Origin: Bacillus pumilus
GTDB lineage: Bacteria > Bacillota > Bacilli > Bacillales > Bacillaceae
Reading direction: 5' to 3'
DNA: 64,000 bases
NCBI GenBank assembly: GCA_001938995.1
Contig: MKZN01000013.1
Location: forward strand, 26,583 to 90,582
The translations under genes were made by a program, and so were the position numbers. This document shows, in pieces, positions 17,619 through 28,187 of this stretch; positions within the stretch are counted from its first letter, which is position 1; the number at the start of each line of letters is the position of its first letter. Below the pieces are notes generated by a model that worked only from the letters and a program-made list of their open reading frames with translations, made no database searches and was not told where the DNA came from.

Positions 17619-19610
17619 CTATTCGATCTTAAATTTGCTAATGAGGTCACGCAATTCTTCTGCCATAGAAGAAAGTGTGGCGGAGGATGAACTAATTTCT
17701 TCCATTGACGCCAATTGTTCTTCCGCTGAAGCTGCGATGTCTTGAATATTCGCTGAGCTCTCGCGTGATACGTCTGAGATCTCACGTACAGCTTCTGATA
17801 CGTGTGCTGAGCCTTCTGAAAGCTGAACAACGGTTTGATTCATGGATTGTAGCTGATCTGAAATTTCCTTTGTCATGTCAAAAATATCATGGAAGCTCAC
17901 TTTCGTTTGTTCCGTGTAGTTTAACCCTGATTGCACTTCATGGTTTACTGCTGAGAACACTTCCTGTGATACATCAATATCTTGCACGATTTCTTTGATC
18001 AGGTTCTCAATCTCTTTTGCTGAACCTGAAGATTGAACAGCGAGTTTCCTCACTTCTTCTGCTACGACTGAGAAACCTCGACCTGATTCACCTGCTCTTG
18101 CTGCTTCTATGGCCGCATTGAGCGCAAGTAAATTCGTTTGATCGGCAATCCCATTGATGACGCCGAGAATTTGTGTAATGTCTTTTGATTTACTTTCTAG
18201 TGAGTTGATGACGTGTTCCGCCTTTTTCACTGATTGATCAATGACATTCATTTGTGAAGCGGTTTTTTCTACAAGTTGACCGCCATCTCCTGCGATATCT
18301 GTTGATTTGATTGATGATGTGGTAATGGATTGAGCAGCCTCATTCATCTGTTGTAGGCTTTGGTTCATATCCGCTAATTCCATGGAGCTCGTTTCCACTT
18401 TATCATTTTGACTTTCATTTCCTCTAGAGAATTGTTCAATGGATAATGTAATATGTTCAGTTGCTTTACTAGTTTGTTCCGCACTTGCGGTTAGTTCTTC
18501 TGAAGAAGAGGCAACATTTTCGACTGAGGTTTGAACAGCACCAATGAGAGATCTTAATGAGTCAACCATGGTGTTAAAGCCTTCACCGACTTGTCCGATT
18601 TCGTCATTTGATTGAATTTGAATTTTATCTCGTAAATCTCCACTGCTTACTTGTTTCGAGAATTGGGCTAGGCGAGTTAATCTGCTAGATATGGAGCGAA
18701 CGATAAAGAAGACTAGGGTTCCTGCTACGATGAGTGTCACACTGAATACGATAATGGCGGTATTGAAAACCGGCTTGGCGGCATCTTCTACTTCTGATAC
18801 GAGCATTGTTCCACCAATTTTCCAGCTCGTCAGTTCATTGGTTACATAGGCAACCTTTTTATCTATTTCTTTAAAGGTATAACTACCTTTTCCTTGTTTC
18901 TTTTGATAAATAATGTCGGCAAGGCTTTTATCTACCTTACTTCCTGATTTTTGAGTTGGGTCAGCTAGAACAGTTTGATCCTGTTCCATGATGAAGGCAT
19001 AGCCTTTTTGACCAATTTTGATTTCTTTTAGTTTATCAAGCAGGCTGTCAATTTCCATATCAATCCCGATGACGCCTGAACCATCTTTCATTTTTTCCGC
19101 GATGGTGATGACCATTTTACCACCTGATGCGGCAGGATATGGCTTTGTAATGATCTGCTCGCCGTTTTCTGCTTTCATCGCATCTTGATACCATGGTCGT
19201 TCTCTTGGATCATAGCCATCCGGCATTTTTTCTACAGGGTATTGCATGAACAATCCCTTTTCAGATCCTGCATAGAAGGCAGAGACTTCTTTTTCATTAA
19301 TTGTTCCATATTGTTGCAATTCTTTGATGGTCGCATTTCTATTTTTTTCTTGAATATTAGAAGCTTTTAAAGTGTCTGCGAATATGCTGACAGCCTCTGC
19401 TTTGTTTCCGATATTATCATTGATTAACGCATCGAACGTATTGAGCTGACTGATGGTACTGCCCATAATCTGCTTATCTAGCTCTGTCTTTGATGTGAAA
19501 TACGAACTAATGGAGAGGACCAATGTCGGCAGAATCAGGACCAATAAAAAGGTATTGATTAATTTTTTTGAAATAGATGGTTTTTTGAGCCATTGTATCA
19601 TCTTTTTCAT
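17619..19610 (-). CDS. Methyl-accepting chemotaxis protein, receptor 3 of the array (McpA/McpB-like)
   Basis: This 663-residue receptor has membrane helices at about 16-36 and 283-305, a dCache sensor, HAMP and a signalling bundle. The sensor keeps the amino-acid-binding layout: [15 protein letters not shown] and GIDMEID, as in B. subtilis McpB, which senses asparagine; amino-acid sensing is therefore likely. It is very close to receptor 4 over the whole length, and about 290 bp of the signalling domain (17773-18065) look identical to 19892-20184. The end differs ([20 protein letters not shown]). It has its own SigD-type promoter. Confidence 0.93.
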   Translation of the reverse strand: MKKMIQWLKKPSISKKLINTFLLVLILPTLVLSISSYFTSKTELDKQIMGSTISQLNTFDALINDNIGNKAEAVSIFADTLKASNIQEKNRNATIKELQQYGTINEKEVSAFYAGSEKGLFMQYPVEKMPDGYDPRERPWYQDAMKAENGEQIITKPYPAASGGKMVITIAEKMKDGSGVIGIDMEIDSLLDKLKEIKIGQKGYAFIMEQDQTVLADPTQKSGSKVDKSLADIIYQKKQGKGSYTFKEIDKKVAYVTNELTSWKIGGTMLVSEVEDAAKPVFNTAIIVFSVTLIVAGTLVFFIVRSISSRLTRLAQFSKQVSSGDLRDKIQIQSNDEIGQVGEGFNTMVDSLRSLIGAVQTSVENVASSSEELTASAEQTSKATEHITLSIEQFSRGNESQNDKVETSSMELADMNQSLQQMNEAAQSITTSSIKSTDIAGDGGQLVEKTASQMNVIDQSVKKAEHVINSLESKSKDITQILGVINGIADQTNLLALNAAIEAARAGESGRGFSVVAEEVRKLAVQSSGSAKEIENLIKEIVQDIDVSQEVFSAVNHEVQSGLNYTEQTKVSFHDIFDMTKEISDQLQSMNQTVVQLSEGSAHVSEAVREISDVSRESSANIQDIAASAEEQLASMEEISSSSATLSSMAEELRDLISKFKIE

Positions 19611-19642
19611 ATTCTCTTTCCTCCTTTGCTTCTCTTCAATTA

Positions 19643-19667
19643 TTATCGGATGAAAGTCATATTTTTA
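19643..19667 (-). promoter_or_regulatory. SigD-type promoter of receptor 3
   Basis: On the minus strand TAAA (19664-19667) precedes TCCGATAA (19643-19650) with 13 bp between them, or CTAA with 14. The -10 is good and the spacing a little short. Confidence 0.65.
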
Positions 19668-19694
19668 GAGACTCGAAATGAAGCTGTGAAAAAT

Positions 19695-19728
19695 AAAAAA
19701 AGTATCCTGACAAATCTGGATACTTTTT
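19695..19728 (-). terminator. Terminator of receptor 4
   Basis: On the minus strand AAAAAGTATCC pairs perfectly with GGATACTTTTT around a 10-nt loop, followed by more T. Confidence 0.88.
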
Positions 19729-19740
19729 CATGGAATTTAT

Positions 19741-21729
19741 TTAAATTTTAAATCGACTCGTTAAATCTTTTAATTCTTCTGCCATATTCGCAAGCGTCAC
19801 AGAGGATGAAGTGATTTCTTCCATTGATGCGAGCTGTTCTTCAGCTGATGCTGCGATGTCCTGAATATTCGCTGAGCTCTCGCGTGATACATCTGAGATC
19901 TCACGTACAGCTTCTGATACGTGTGCTGAGCCTTCTGAAAGCTGAACAACGGTTTGATTCATGGATTGTAGCTGATCTGAAATTTCCTTTGTCATGTCAA
20001 AAATATCATGGAAGCTCACTTTCGTTTGTTCCGTGTAGTTTAACCCTGATTGCACTTCATGGTTTACTGCTGAGAACACTTCCTGTGATACATCAATATC
20101 TTGCACGATTTCTTTGATCAGGTTCTCAATCTCTTTTGCTGAACCTGAAGATTGAACAGCGAGTTTCCTCACTTCTTCTGCTACAACTGAGAAACCTCGA
20201 CCCGATTCACCTGCTCTTGCTGCTTCTATGGCCGCATTGAGTGCGAGTAAATTCGTTTGATCGGCAATGCCATTGATGACCCCGAGAATTTGTGTAATGT
20301 CTTTTGATTTACTTTCTAGTGAATTAATGACGTGTTCTGCCTTTTTCACTGATTGATCAATGACATTCATTTGTGAAGCAGTCTTTTCAACAAGCTGACC
20401 GCCATCTCCTGCGATATCTGTTGATTTGATTGATGATGTGGTAATGGATTGAGCAGCCTCATTCATCTGTTGTAGGCTTCGATTCATCTCCTCTAACTCC
20501 ACGGAGCTCGTTTCTACTTTGTCATTTTGACTTTCATTTCCTCTAGAGAATTGTTCTATGGATAATGTAATGTGTTCAGTTGCTTTACTTGTTTGTTCTG
20601 CGCTTGCGGTGAGTTCTTCTGATGAAGAAGCAACATTTTCTACTGAGCTTTGAACAGCACCAATGAGAGATCTTAATGAATCAATCATGGTATTAAAGCC
20701 TTTGGCAACTTGTCCAATTTCGTCATTTGATTTGATTGTCAGTTTATTCTGTAAATCACCACTGCTTACTTTTTCCGAGAAATTGGCCAGGCTAGTTAAT
20801 CTGCCAGATATGGAGCGAACAATGAAGAAGACTAGGGTTCCTGCGACGATGAGTGTCACACTGAACACGATAATGGCGGTATTGAAAACCGGCTTAGCTG
20901 CATCTTCTACTTCTGATACGAGCATCGTTCCACCAATTTTCCAACCCGTCAGTTCATTGGTCACATACGCAACTTTTTTATCGATTCCTTCAAAGGTGTA
21001 ATCACCTTTTCCTTCTTTCTTTTGATAAATAATATCGGCAAGGCTTTTATCTACCTTATTTCCTGATTTTTGGGTCGGGTCAGCTAGAACAGTTTGATCC
21101 TGTTCCATGATGAAGGCATAGCCTCTTTGCCCAATTTTGATTTCTTTTAGTTTTTCAATTAGGCTGTCAATTTCCATATCAATCCCGATGACGCCTGAAC
21201 CATCTTTCATTTTTTCTGCGATGGTGATGACCATTTTACCAGTTGACGCCGCTACATATGGCTTTGTGATCACTTGTTTTCCATTTTCAGCATTCATCGC
21301 CTCTTGATACCATGGACGTTCTCTTGGATCATAACCATCAGGCATTTTTTCTACAGGGTATCGCATGAACAATCCTTTTTCAGATCCTGCGTAGAAGGCA
21401 GAGACTTCTTTTTCATTAATTGCTCCATATTGTTGCAATTGTTTAATCGTCGCATTTCTATTTTTTTCTAGGATATTAGAAGCTTTTAGAGTTTCAGTAA
21501 AAACGCTGACAGCCTCTGCTTTGTTTCCAATATTATCATTAATTAACGCATCGAACGTATTGACCTGACTCATGGCACTACCCATAATCTGCTTATCAAG
21601 TTCTGCCTTTGATGTAAAGTATGAACTAATGGAAAGGACCAATGTCGGCAAAATAAGGACCAACAAAAAGGTGATGATTAATTTTTTTGAAATAGATGGT
21701 TTTTTGAACCATTGAATCATCTTTGTCAT
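19741..21729 (-). CDS. Methyl-accepting chemotaxis protein, receptor 4 of the array (McpA/McpB-like)
   Basis: This 662-residue receptor has the same architecture as receptor 3, with membrane helices at about 16-36 and 283-305 and dCache, HAMP and signalling domains. The pocket reads RERPWYQEA, so the Asp after WYQ is Glu, with TKPYVAA and GIDMEID. Most of the protein matches receptor 3, but the last ~40 residues ([20 protein letters not shown]) match receptors 5 and 6 instead, and the change of partner lies near 19870. This is a mosaic produced by recombination inside the array. It has an upstream SigD promoter and a perfect terminator. Confidence 0.93.
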   Translation of the reverse strand: MTKMIQWFKKPSISKKLIITFLLVLILPTLVLSISSYFTSKAELDKQIMGSAMSQVNTFDALINDNIGNKAEAVSVFTETLKASNILEKNRNATIKQLQQYGAINEKEVSAFYAGSEKGLFMRYPVEKMPDGYDPRERPWYQEAMNAENGKQVITKPYVAASTGKMVITIAEKMKDGSGVIGIDMEIDSLIEKLKEIKIGQRGYAFIMEQDQTVLADPTQKSGNKVDKSLADIIYQKKEGKGDYTFEGIDKKVAYVTNELTGWKIGGTMLVSEVEDAAKPVFNTAIIVFSVTLIVAGTLVFFIVRSISGRLTSLANFSEKVSSGDLQNKLTIKSNDEIGQVAKGFNTMIDSLRSLIGAVQSSVENVASSSEELTASAEQTSKATEHITLSIEQFSRGNESQNDKVETSSVELEEMNRSLQQMNEAAQSITTSSIKSTDIAGDGGQLVEKTASQMNVIDQSVKKAEHVINSLESKSKDITQILGVINGIADQTNLLALNAAIEAARAGESGRGFSVVAEEVRKLAVQSSGSAKEIENLIKEIVQDIDVSQEVFSAVNHEVQSGLNYTEQTKVSFHDIFDMTKEISDQLQSMNQTVVQLSEGSAHVSEAVREISDVSRESSANIQDIAASAEEQLASMEEITSSSVTLANMAEELKDLTSRFKI

Positions 21730-21760
21730 ATTTTCTTTCCTCCTTATTACTCTTAAGTTA

Positions 21761-21786
21761 ATATCGGGTATAAGTCATAACTTTTA
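21761..21786 (-). promoter_or_regulatory. SigD promoter of receptor 4
   Basis: On the minus strand TAAA (21783-21786) is followed after 14 bp by CCCGATAT (21761-21768), differing from the SigD -10 at one base. Confidence 0.82.
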
Positions 21787-21809
21787 GAGTTCCGAAAAGA
21801 AATATAATT

Positions 21810-21843
21810 AAAAAAGTACCCAAAGTAAATTTGGGTACTTTTT
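21810..21843 (-). terminator. Terminator of receptor 5
   Basis: On the minus strand AAAAAGTACCC pairs perfectly with GGGTACTTTTT around AAATTTACTTT. Confidence 0.88.
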
Positions 21844-21851
21844 CCATCTGA

Positions 21852-23840
21852 TTAAATTTTAAATCGACTCGTTAAATCTTTTAACTCTTCTGCCATATTC
21901 GCAAGCGTCACTGAGGATGAAGTGATTTCTTCCATTGATGCGAGCTGTTCTTCAGCTGATGCTGCGATGTCCTGAATGTTTGCTGCACTCTCTCTCGACA
22001 CTTCACGCATTTCCTGCATGGTTTGAGAGACAAGCTTCGATCCACTGGATAAATCGCCAGCTGTATCGTTTAATTGGGTTAGCTGTTTCGACATTCCTTC
22101 TGCTGCCTCGTATATGTTTTGGAAGCTTTCTTTTGCTTCTTCTGTCATACCGAGTCCTGCATGTACTTCTCGATTGACAGCTTTGAACATGTCTTGAGAT
22201 TTGGCAATTTCTGAAACAATTTCTTGGATTAGGTCCTCAATTTCTTTCGCTGAATCTGCTGATTGGACTGCTAGTTTTCTGACTTCCTCTGCAACAACTG
22301 AGAAGCCTCGGCCTGATTCACCAGCTCTTGCTGCTTCTATGGCCGCATTGAGTGCTAGTAAATTTGTTTGATCGGCAATGCCATTAATGACACTTAAAAT
22401 ACTCGTAATATCTTTTGACTTGTCTTCTAATTCTTTCATGACCTGTTCCGCTTCTTGAACGGACGTGTCAATGTGTTTCATTTGATTCGCTGTGCTTTCA
22501 ACGATACGACCGCCTTGACCAGCTGCTTCAGTCGATTGTAATGATATCGCCGCAACTTCTGATGACGTTTGTGACATCCCTTGCAGTCCTTCATTCATCG
22601 TCACAAGCTGATTGGTGCTTGATTCGACTTTCTCATTTTGCGCTTCGTTACCATTTGAAAACTGTTCAATTGACAATGTAATATGTTCTGTTGCTTTACT
22701 TGTCTGTTCTGCGCTTGCAGTCAGTTCTTCTGATGAAGAAGCAACGTTTTCAACTGACGATTGGACCGCACCAATGAGAGATCTTAATGAGTCAACCATG
22801 TTATTAAAGCCACTAGAGACTTGTCCAATTTCGTCATTTGAATTGACTGTTAGTTTGTCTCGTAAATCACCACTACTAACTTTTTTCGAGTAATTGGCAA
22901 GGCTAGTTAATCTGCCTGATATGGAGCGAACGATGAAGAAGACTAGGGTTCCTGCTACGATGAGTGTCACACTAAACACGATGATCGCTGTATTGAAAAC
23001 GGGCTTAGCTGCATCTTCTACTTCTGATACAAGCATCGTTCCACCAATTTTCCAGCCTGTCAGTTCGTTGGTCACATACGCAACTTTTTTATTGATTCCT
23101 TCAAAGGTATAATCACCATTTCCTTCTTTCTTTTGATAAATAATATCGGCAAGGCTTTTATCTACCTTACTTCCTGTTTTTTGAGCTGGGTCAGCTAGAA
23201 CGGTTTGATCCTGTTCCATGATGAAGGCATAGCCTTTTTCCCCAATTTTGATTTCTTTTAGTTTTTCAAGCACGCTATCAATTTCCATATCTAACCCGAT
23301 CACACCTGAACCATCTTTCATTTTTTCTGCGATGGTGATGACCATTTTACCAGTTGATGAGGATTGATAGGGCTTTGTGATGATTTGCTTGCCGTTTTCT
23401 GCATTCATTGCTTCTTGATACCACGGGCGTTCTGTTGGATCATAGCCATCTGGCATTTTTTCTACAGGGTATTGCATGAACAATCCTTTTTCAGACCCTG
23501 CATAAAACCCAGCAACTTCTTTTTCATTAATTGTTCCATATTGTTGAAATTCTTTGATGGTCGCTTTTCTATTTTTTTCTTGAATATTAGAAGCTTTTAG
23601 CGTCTCTGCAAAAACGCTGACAGCCTCTGCTTTGTTTCCAATATTATCATTGATTAATGCATCAAACGTATTGACCTGACTCATGGCACTGCCCATAATC
23701 TGCTTTTCTAACTCAGTTTTTGATGTGAAATATGAACTAATGGAGAGGACCAGTGTTGGCAAAACGAGGACCAACAAAAAGGTGAAGATTAATTTTTTTG
23801 AAATGGATGGTTTTTTGAACCATTGAATCATCTTTGTCAT
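21852..23840 (-). CDS. Methyl-accepting chemotaxis protein, receptor 5 of the array (chimera)
   Basis: This 662-residue receptor has a sensor, both membrane helices and HAMP that match receptors 3 and 4 ([16 protein letters not shown]). From about residue 393 the signalling bundle instead matches receptor 6: [37 protein letters not shown] and [20 protein letters not shown] are shared with 6 and not with 4. The junction falls close to 22650-22670, within a conserved stretch (SIEQFS). It is a domain-swapped receptor coupling a receptor 4-type sensor to a receptor 6-type output. It has a SigD-type promoter and a perfect terminator. Confidence 0.93.
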   Translation of the reverse strand: MTKMIQWFKKPSISKKLIFTFLLVLVLPTLVLSISSYFTSKTELEKQIMGSAMSQVNTFDALINDNIGNKAEAVSVFAETLKASNIQEKNRKATIKEFQQYGTINEKEVAGFYAGSEKGLFMQYPVEKMPDGYDPTERPWYQEAMNAENGKQIITKPYQSSSTGKMVITIAEKMKDGSGVIGLDMEIDSVLEKLKEIKIGEKGYAFIMEQDQTVLADPAQKTGSKVDKSLADIIYQKKEGNGDYTFEGINKKVAYVTNELTGWKIGGTMLVSEVEDAAKPVFNTAIIVFSVTLIVAGTLVFFIVRSISGRLTSLANYSKKVSSGDLRDKLTVNSNDEIGQVSSGFNNMVDSLRSLIGAVQSSVENVASSSEELTASAEQTSKATEHITLSIEQFSNGNEAQNEKVESSTNQLVTMNEGLQGMSQTSSEVAAISLQSTEAAGQGGRIVESTANQMKHIDTSVQEAEQVMKELEDKSKDITSILSVINGIADQTNLLALNAAIEAARAGESGRGFSVVAEEVRKLAVQSADSAKEIEDLIQEIVSEIAKSQDMFKAVNREVHAGLGMTEEAKESFQNIYEAAEGMSKQLTQLNDTAGDLSSGSKLVSQTMQEMREVSRESAANIQDIAASAEEQLASMEEITSSSVTLANMAEELKDLTSRFKI

Positions 23841-23871
23841 TTTCTTTCCTCCTTATTACTCTTAAGTTAAT

Positions 23872-23896
23872 ATATCGGATATAAGTCATGAATTTA
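23872..23896 (-). promoter_or_regulatory. SigD-type promoter of receptor 5
   Basis: On the minus strand TCCGATAT (23872-23879) is preceded by TAAA (23893-23896) with 13 bp between them; CTAA with 14 bp is the alternative. Confidence 0.72.
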
Positions 23897-23920
23897 GAGT
23901 CCCGAAAAGAAATATAATTA

Positions 23921-23955
23921 AAAAAAGTACCCAAAATAAACTTGGATACTTTTTC
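23921..23955 (-). terminator. Terminator of receptor 6
   Basis: On the minus strand AAAAAGTATCC pairs with GGGTACTTTTTT (one wobble pair) around AAGTTTATTTT. Confidence 0.85.
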
Positions 23956-23963
23956 ATATATGA

Positions 23964-25952
23964 TTAAATTTTAAATCGACTGGTTAATTCTTTTAGTTCT
24001 TCCGCCATATTCGCAAGCGTCACAGAGGATGATGTGATCTCTTCCATTGATGCGAGCTGCTCTTCAGCTGATGCCGCAATATCTTGAATACTTGCTGCAC
24101 TTTCTCTTGAAACTTGACGCATTTCCTGCATGGCTTGAGAGACAAGCTTCGATCCACTGGATAGATCGACAGCGTTATCGTTTAATTGGGTAAGCTTTTG
24201 CGACATCCCTTCCGCTGCCTCGTATATGTTTTGGAAGCTTTCTTTTGCCTCTTCTGTCATCCCAAGTCCTGCATGTACTTCTCGATTGACGGCTTTGAAC
24301 ATATCTTGAGATTTGGCGATTTCTAATACAATTTCCTGGATCAGGTTTTCAATTTCTTTCGCTGAATCTGCTGATTGTACAGCTAGTTTTCTGACTTCCT
24401 CTGCAACGACTGAGAAGCCTCGACCCGATTCACCAGCTCTTGCTGCTTCTATGGCTGCATTGAGTGCTAGTAAATTCGTCTGATCCGCAATGCCATTAAT
24501 GACATTCAAAATACTTGTAATGTCTTTCGACTTGTATTCCAATTCTTTCATCACCTGTTCAGCTTCTTGAACAGATGTATCAATATGTTTCATTTGATTG
24601 GCTGTGCTCTCAACGACACGACCGCCTTGACCAGCTGCCTCAGTCGATTGTAGTGATACTACCGCGACTTCTGATGACGTTTGTGACATGCCTTGCAGTC
24701 CTTCATTCATCGCCACAAGTTGATTGGTGCTTGATTCGACTTTCTCGTTTTGCGCTTCGTTTCCATTTGAAAATTGTTCAATCGACATGGTGATATGCTC
24801 TGTTGCCTGACTCGTTTGACTAGCACTTGCTGTCAGCTCCTCAGAAGCCGAAGCCACATTGTCGACAGATTGTTGCACCGCTCGAATGACTTCGCGAAGT
24901 GATTCACTCATCTTGCTAAAGCTTCTCGTCAAGTCGCCTATTTCATCTTTCGATTTGGTTTCAAGGGTTTCGGTTAAATCACCTTCGCTCACTTTGTTTG
25001 AGAAATCAACAAGATTTCTTAATCCTATCGTGATGGATCGAACGATGAAGAAGATTGCGATACCGCCAAGGATAAAAGAAGTAATTAAAAGAATAATGGC
25101 AGAATTCCAAACCGGCTGTGCTGCTTCTTCTGTCTCTGATACAAACATCGTTCCAGCAATTTTCCAACCTGTTAAATCATTCGTGACATAAACGAGACGC
25201 TTTTGTTGTCCTTTGTTCTCATATGTAGCTTTTCCCTCTTTATCGTTATAAAGGGTTGATGAAATATTTTCTGTGACCCGAGCGCCCGATTTTTCTTCTG
25301 GGTGTGCGACGTATTGTTTATGTTTATTCGCAATAAACGGATACCCTTCTCGGCCAATCTTAATTTCTTTAATTTTATCAACAATATCCTGAACATCTAT
25401 ATCAATACCGATTGCTCCGGAACCATCTTTTAAGCGCTGTGCGATTGTCACGACCATACCATTTGTTGTTGCTGAAATATAAGGATTGGTGATGACCGGT
25501 TCCCCTTTTTGATCTTGCATGGCTGATTGATACCAATCGCGTGTGGTAGGGTCGTAGCCTTTGGGCATTTTCACATCAGGATACTGGATAAAATCACCCT
25601 TTTTACTTCCTGCATAGAACCCAACAACATCTTCATCATTGATTTTGCTATATATCTCAAAATGCTCATACAGTTCACGTTGATTTTTTTTCTTAAAGTC
25701 CTCTGCAGTGGATGTTTGCGTAAATAACTTTACTGCATTTTTTTTGTTCACCAGTTTTTGTTCGATTATGTCATTTAGCTCATTTACTCTTGCATTGGCG
25801 CCGTACATGATTTCATGATCTAATTCTTGTTTGGCAATCTGATATGAAATCGCACTTAGTGTGATGATTGGCAATACAAGAACAAGCGCGAATGAAATAA
25901 TCAATCTCTTTGAAATCGATGGTTTTTTCAACCATTTTATGACACTTTTCAT
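23964..25952 (-). CDS. Methyl-accepting chemotaxis protein, receptor 6 of the array
   Basis: This 662-residue receptor has membrane helices at about 16-36 and 283-305. The sensor is distinct from the rest ([25 protein letters not shown]). It keeps Arg, Trp, Tyr and the late Asp of the amino-acid dCache motif, but has Ser where Asp follows WYQ. The signalling domain is the source or recipient of the block shared with receptor 5 (about 24000-24800). The tip [20 protein letters not shown] is intact. It is the first of the array as transcribed, downstream of a SigD-like -10, and divergent from tgl. Confidence 0.93.
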   Translation of the reverse strand: MKSVIKWLKKPSISKRLIISFALVLVLPIITLSAISYQIAKQELDHEIMYGANARVNELNDIIEQKLVNKKNAVKLFTQTSTAEDFKKKNQRELYEHFEIYSKINDEDVVGFYAGSKKGDFIQYPDVKMPKGYDPTTRDWYQSAMQDQKGEPVITNPYISATTNGMVVTIAQRLKDGSGAIGIDIDVQDIVDKIKEIKIGREGYPFIANKHKQYVAHPEEKSGARVTENISSTLYNDKEGKATYENKGQQKRLVYVTNDLTGWKIAGTMFVSETEEAAQPVWNSAIILLITSFILGGIAIFFIVRSITIGLRNLVDFSNKVSEGDLTETLETKSKDEIGDLTRSFSKMSESLREVIRAVQQSVDNVASASEELTASASQTSQATEHITMSIEQFSNGNEAQNEKVESSTNQLVAMNEGLQGMSQTSSEVAVVSLQSTEAAGQGGRVVESTANQMKHIDTSVQEAEQVMKELEYKSKDITSILNVINGIADQTNLLALNAAIEAARAGESGRGFSVVAEEVRKLAVQSADSAKEIENLIQEIVLEIAKSQDMFKAVNREVHAGLGMTEEAKESFQNIYEAAEGMSQKLTQLNDNAVDLSSGSKLVSQAMQEMRQVSRESAASIQDIAASAEEQLASMEEITSSSVTLANMAEELKELTSRFKI

Positions 25953-25982
25953 GTTTTTTCCTCCTTATAGACGTTATCTTTT

Positions 25983-26008
25983 ATATCGGACAATTTCATA
26001 TTTTTTTC
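25983..26008 (-). promoter_or_regulatory. SigD-like promoter of receptor 6
   Basis: On the minus strand TCCGATAT (25983-25990) is a near-perfect SigD -10. The -35 is poor (GAAA at about 14 bp). It lies just upstream of the ribosome binding site. Confidence 0.6.
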
Positions 26009-26077
26009 ATGTTTTTGAAATAAAAAGGATGTCTTTTTGTTAAATTTCACAAATTGATTCCTTGCCCAAGCATCATG

Positions 26078-26086
26078 CATACGCTA
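26078..26086 (+). promoter_or_regulatory. SigK-like -10 of tgl
   Basis: CATACGCTA fits the SigK -10 consensus CATA-N3-TA. The expected AC at 16-17 bp upstream is CC/TC, a weak match. B. subtilis tgl is a late mother-cell gene, which supports the assignment. Confidence 0.5.
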
Positions 26087-26110
26087 GTAAAAAAGGAGGG
26101 CGCTTTTGAT

Positions 26111-26851
26111 ATGATTATCCTTTCAGGACAGCCAGTGACAAATGAGCAGCTGGCAGCGTTTCAGTTAGAAGGACAAAAACGAATCATCTTGATGCAGTTA
26201 CAAGCATCGAATGATACGTTCCGCTATAGGCAAGCATCTGATTTATTATTTGAGGTAACTTTAAGAGCCAACATCATGAATGCCGCAAGAGATTTGAATA
26301 AAAGTGGTGCCTCTTTTGCCGTTTTTCAGCGATCACGTGCAAATGAAGAATTTTGGCGAGTCTCAGAGGCCGGTGCACTTGAATTACGCTATCAAGTCGA
26401 ACCGTCTAAAGGAATCAAAGACATTTTTGAAAATGGGTCAAAATATGCGTTTGAATGTGCGACGGCCATTGTCATTGTCTTTTATATGGGGGTTCTGCAA
26501 ACTGTAGGAGATGAGAAGTTCAACCGCAGACTGCGAACGTTAACGCTGTATGACTGGCATTATGATACATTGTCGATTTATACAGAACGGGGAAATGACT
26601 TTATTTATGGAGATTGTTTATATTTCGAGAATCCAGAATTTAGCTATCAACAGTCTCAATGGCGCGGAGAAAATGTCATTTACTTAGGAGAAGATCAATA
26701 TTATGGGCATGGACTTGGTATATTAACTGCTGCAGAAATTATCGACAAATTGAATAGCAGAAGGCGACCAGGTGCCGTTCAGTCTGCTTATTTACTCCCG
26801 CAAACGACCCGGATGGATGTCATTTATCTACGGCAAATGTTCGGCAGCTAA
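26111..26851 (+). CDS. tgl: Protein-glutamine gamma-glutamyltransferase (spore coat transglutaminase)
   Basis: This 246-residue enzyme cross-links spore coat proteins such as GerQ through gamma-glutamyl-lysine bonds during late sporulation. The catalytic Cys lies in YAFECATAIVIVFY (near residue 116), followed by TLYDWHYDTL and IYGDCLYFENPEF, and the GEDQYYGHGLGIL segment with a conserved His. Length and sequence match B. subtilis Tgl (about 245 residues). I start it at ATG 26111 (MIILSGQ), with GGAGG 11 bases upstream; the frame is open further upstream without a site. A SigK-like -10 is nearby. Confidence 0.93.
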   Translation: MIILSGQPVTNEQLAAFQLEGQKRIILMQLQASNDTFRYRQASDLLFEVTLRANIMNAARDLNKSGASFAVFQRSRANEEFWRVSEAGALELRYQVEPSKGIKDIFENGSKYAFECATAIVIVFYMGVLQTVGDEKFNRRLRTLTLYDWHYDTLSIYTERGNDFIYGDCLYFENPEFSYQQSQWRGENVIYLGEDQYYGHGLGILTAAEIIDKLNSRRRPGAVQSAYLLPQTTRMDVIYLRQMFGS

Positions 26852-26890
26852 AAAAGGCCTCTTGTCTGTTAATTATGACAAGGGGCCTTT
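26851..26890. terminator. Bidirectional terminator between tgl and the 82-residue ORF
   Basis: AAAGGCCTCTTGTC pairs with GACAAGGGGCCTTT (one mismatch, one wobble) around a 10-nt loop. The arms carry A-run and T-run edges. The right arm contains the end of the convergent gene. Confidence 0.75.
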
Positions 26891-27121
26891 GTATGCCTTC
26901 CGCTCACGATAACATGGGAGCGAACCGAGCATTTTGTTCGCAAGGATCTCCATTTCTGCTAGATCCTTTCTTGTGACTGGAGGATCTTGCTGGCTCCATT
27001 TCACATAACGGACAAAGTAGTAGTGGCGAATGGGAGTAAGGACGGCAGCAGAGTGTGGAAAGTCATCAAAAACAAATTCGATTTGACCTTTTTTTCGGTA
27101 TGAATGTTTTAGGATTTCCAT
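26873..27121 (-). CDS. Hypothetical protein, 82 residues
   Basis: The ATG at 27121 is preceded by GGGGTGATCGA. The protein is soluble, mixed-charge and rich in aromatic and basic residues (IEFVFDDFPHSAAVLTPIRH, then YYFVRYVKW). No motif, signal peptide or membrane segment is visible and I do not recognise the family. It follows the nitronate monooxygenase gene by 18 bp and is probably the last gene of that operon, sharing the terminator with convergent tgl. Confidence 0.65.
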   Translation of the reverse strand: MEILKHSYRKKGQIEFVFDDFPHSAAVLTPIRHYYFVRYVKWSQQDPPVTRKDLAEMEILANKMLGSLPCYRERKAYKGPLS

Positions 27122-27139
27122 TCGATCACCCCAATTATT

Positions 27140-28171
27140 TTATGCCTTTGAAAGTTCCTGCATAATATCTTTGACAGGTAATATGGACTGAATACGACCA
27201 ACACCTTGACCTGCCCAAAGAGCCATCTGATCAAGATTCCCCTCAGCGGCTGCCTTTTTTCTCATCGGTGTTGTCCACCTATGCTGAACCGGGTATGGCA
27301 AGGTGGCTTCTTCATGCGGTCTTTCTTTTTCCATCCATTGATTCACAATACCTCTTGCTCTTTTCCCAGAAAAGAGTTTTGTGATGGCTGTTTCACTGCC
27401 CTCTGCCTGTAAAATCGCCTGTTTATACACATCGGGTGCAGCACTTTCCTCACTGGCTAAAAAACGTGTCCCTATTTGAACTGCATCTGCTCCAAGTTGA
27501 AGGACTGCTTCCACACCTTTTCGCTCGACTATGCCGCCGGCAGCAATTAAAGGGACATGACATAATGGCTTGACCTCAGAGATGAGACTGATGAGTCCCT
27601 GCAAAGCATCTCCCTTTGAAGGTAAAAAAGTCCCCCGGTGACCTCCTGCTTCACTCCCCTGTAGCACAATGGCATCCATTCCCTTTTCTTCTAAAAACAG
27701 CGCCTCCTCTTTTGTTGTTGCCGTGCCAATTAAAAGCGTTCCTAGTTGTTTGAAACGGCGAATCGTTTGTTCATTTGGGCAAGCAAACGTAAACGATACA
27801 ATGGGCACTTGTTCCTCTAGGAGAATGTTCATTTTTTGTTCAAAGTCATCCCATAATGCTTGTTCATCAGGTAGCCCATGTGCGTCTGGCAACTCTGGCA
27901 ATCGCTTTTTCCAAAACGTCAGATCTTCTGCTGTCATCTCTGGAATAGACTCTGGTACAAAAACATTTACCTGAAATGGGTGAGAAGTGAGCTGATTCAC
28001 CTGTCTAATCTGCTCTCTCATATTCTCTGGCTCTAGGTACCCACTTGCTAAACTGCCAAGCCCCCCAAACGTTGAAACAGCTGCCACAAGCTCCGGTGTT
28101 ACGGCTCCTCCTGCCATCGGAGCTTGAATGATCGTATGCTTGATCCGAAGTAATGATGTTAATTCTCCCAT
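27140..28171 (-). CDS. Nitronate monooxygenase (2-nitropropane dioxygenase family)
   Basis: This 343-residue FMN-dependent TIM-barrel enzyme is predicted to oxidise alkyl nitronates such as propionate-3-nitronate. Visible features are HTIIQAPMAGG near the start, the glycine-rich VLQGSEAGGHRGT (about 170) with the catalytic His, PLIAAGGIVER and GADAVQIGTRFLASEES. Length is normal for class I enzymes. A ribosome binding site (AAGGTGGGG) precedes ATG 28171. It lies 16 bp after yugU and is probably co-transcribed with it. Some family members have other substrates. Confidence 0.85.
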   Translation of the reverse strand: MGELTSLLRIKHTIIQAPMAGGAVTPELVAAVSTFGGLGSLASGYLEPENMREQIRQVNQLTSHPFQVNVFVPESIPEMTAEDLTFWKKRLPELPDAHGLPDEQALWDDFEQKMNILLEEQVPIVSFTFACPNEQTIRRFKQLGTLLIGTATTKEEALFLEEKGMDAIVLQGSEAGGHRGTFLPSKGDALQGLISLISEVKPLCHVPLIAAGGIVERKGVEAVLQLGADAVQIGTRFLASEESAAPDVYKQAILQAEGSETAITKLFSGKRARGIVNQWMEKERPHEEATLPYPVQHRWTTPMRKKAAAEGNLDQMALWAGQGVGRIQSILPVKDIMQELSKA

Positions 28172-28187
28172 CTATCATCCCCACCTT

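Noticed and set aside
17705..20117. Identical 97-codon plus-strand frames inside receptors 3 and 4
   Set aside because: They are identical only because the underlying receptor genes share a converted block; no translation signals are present.
13318..25952. Possibility that the repeated region is a phage or transposon array
   Set aside because: All six repeats are full-length chemoreceptors with separate promoters and terminators; no integrase, transposase or terminal repeats are present.
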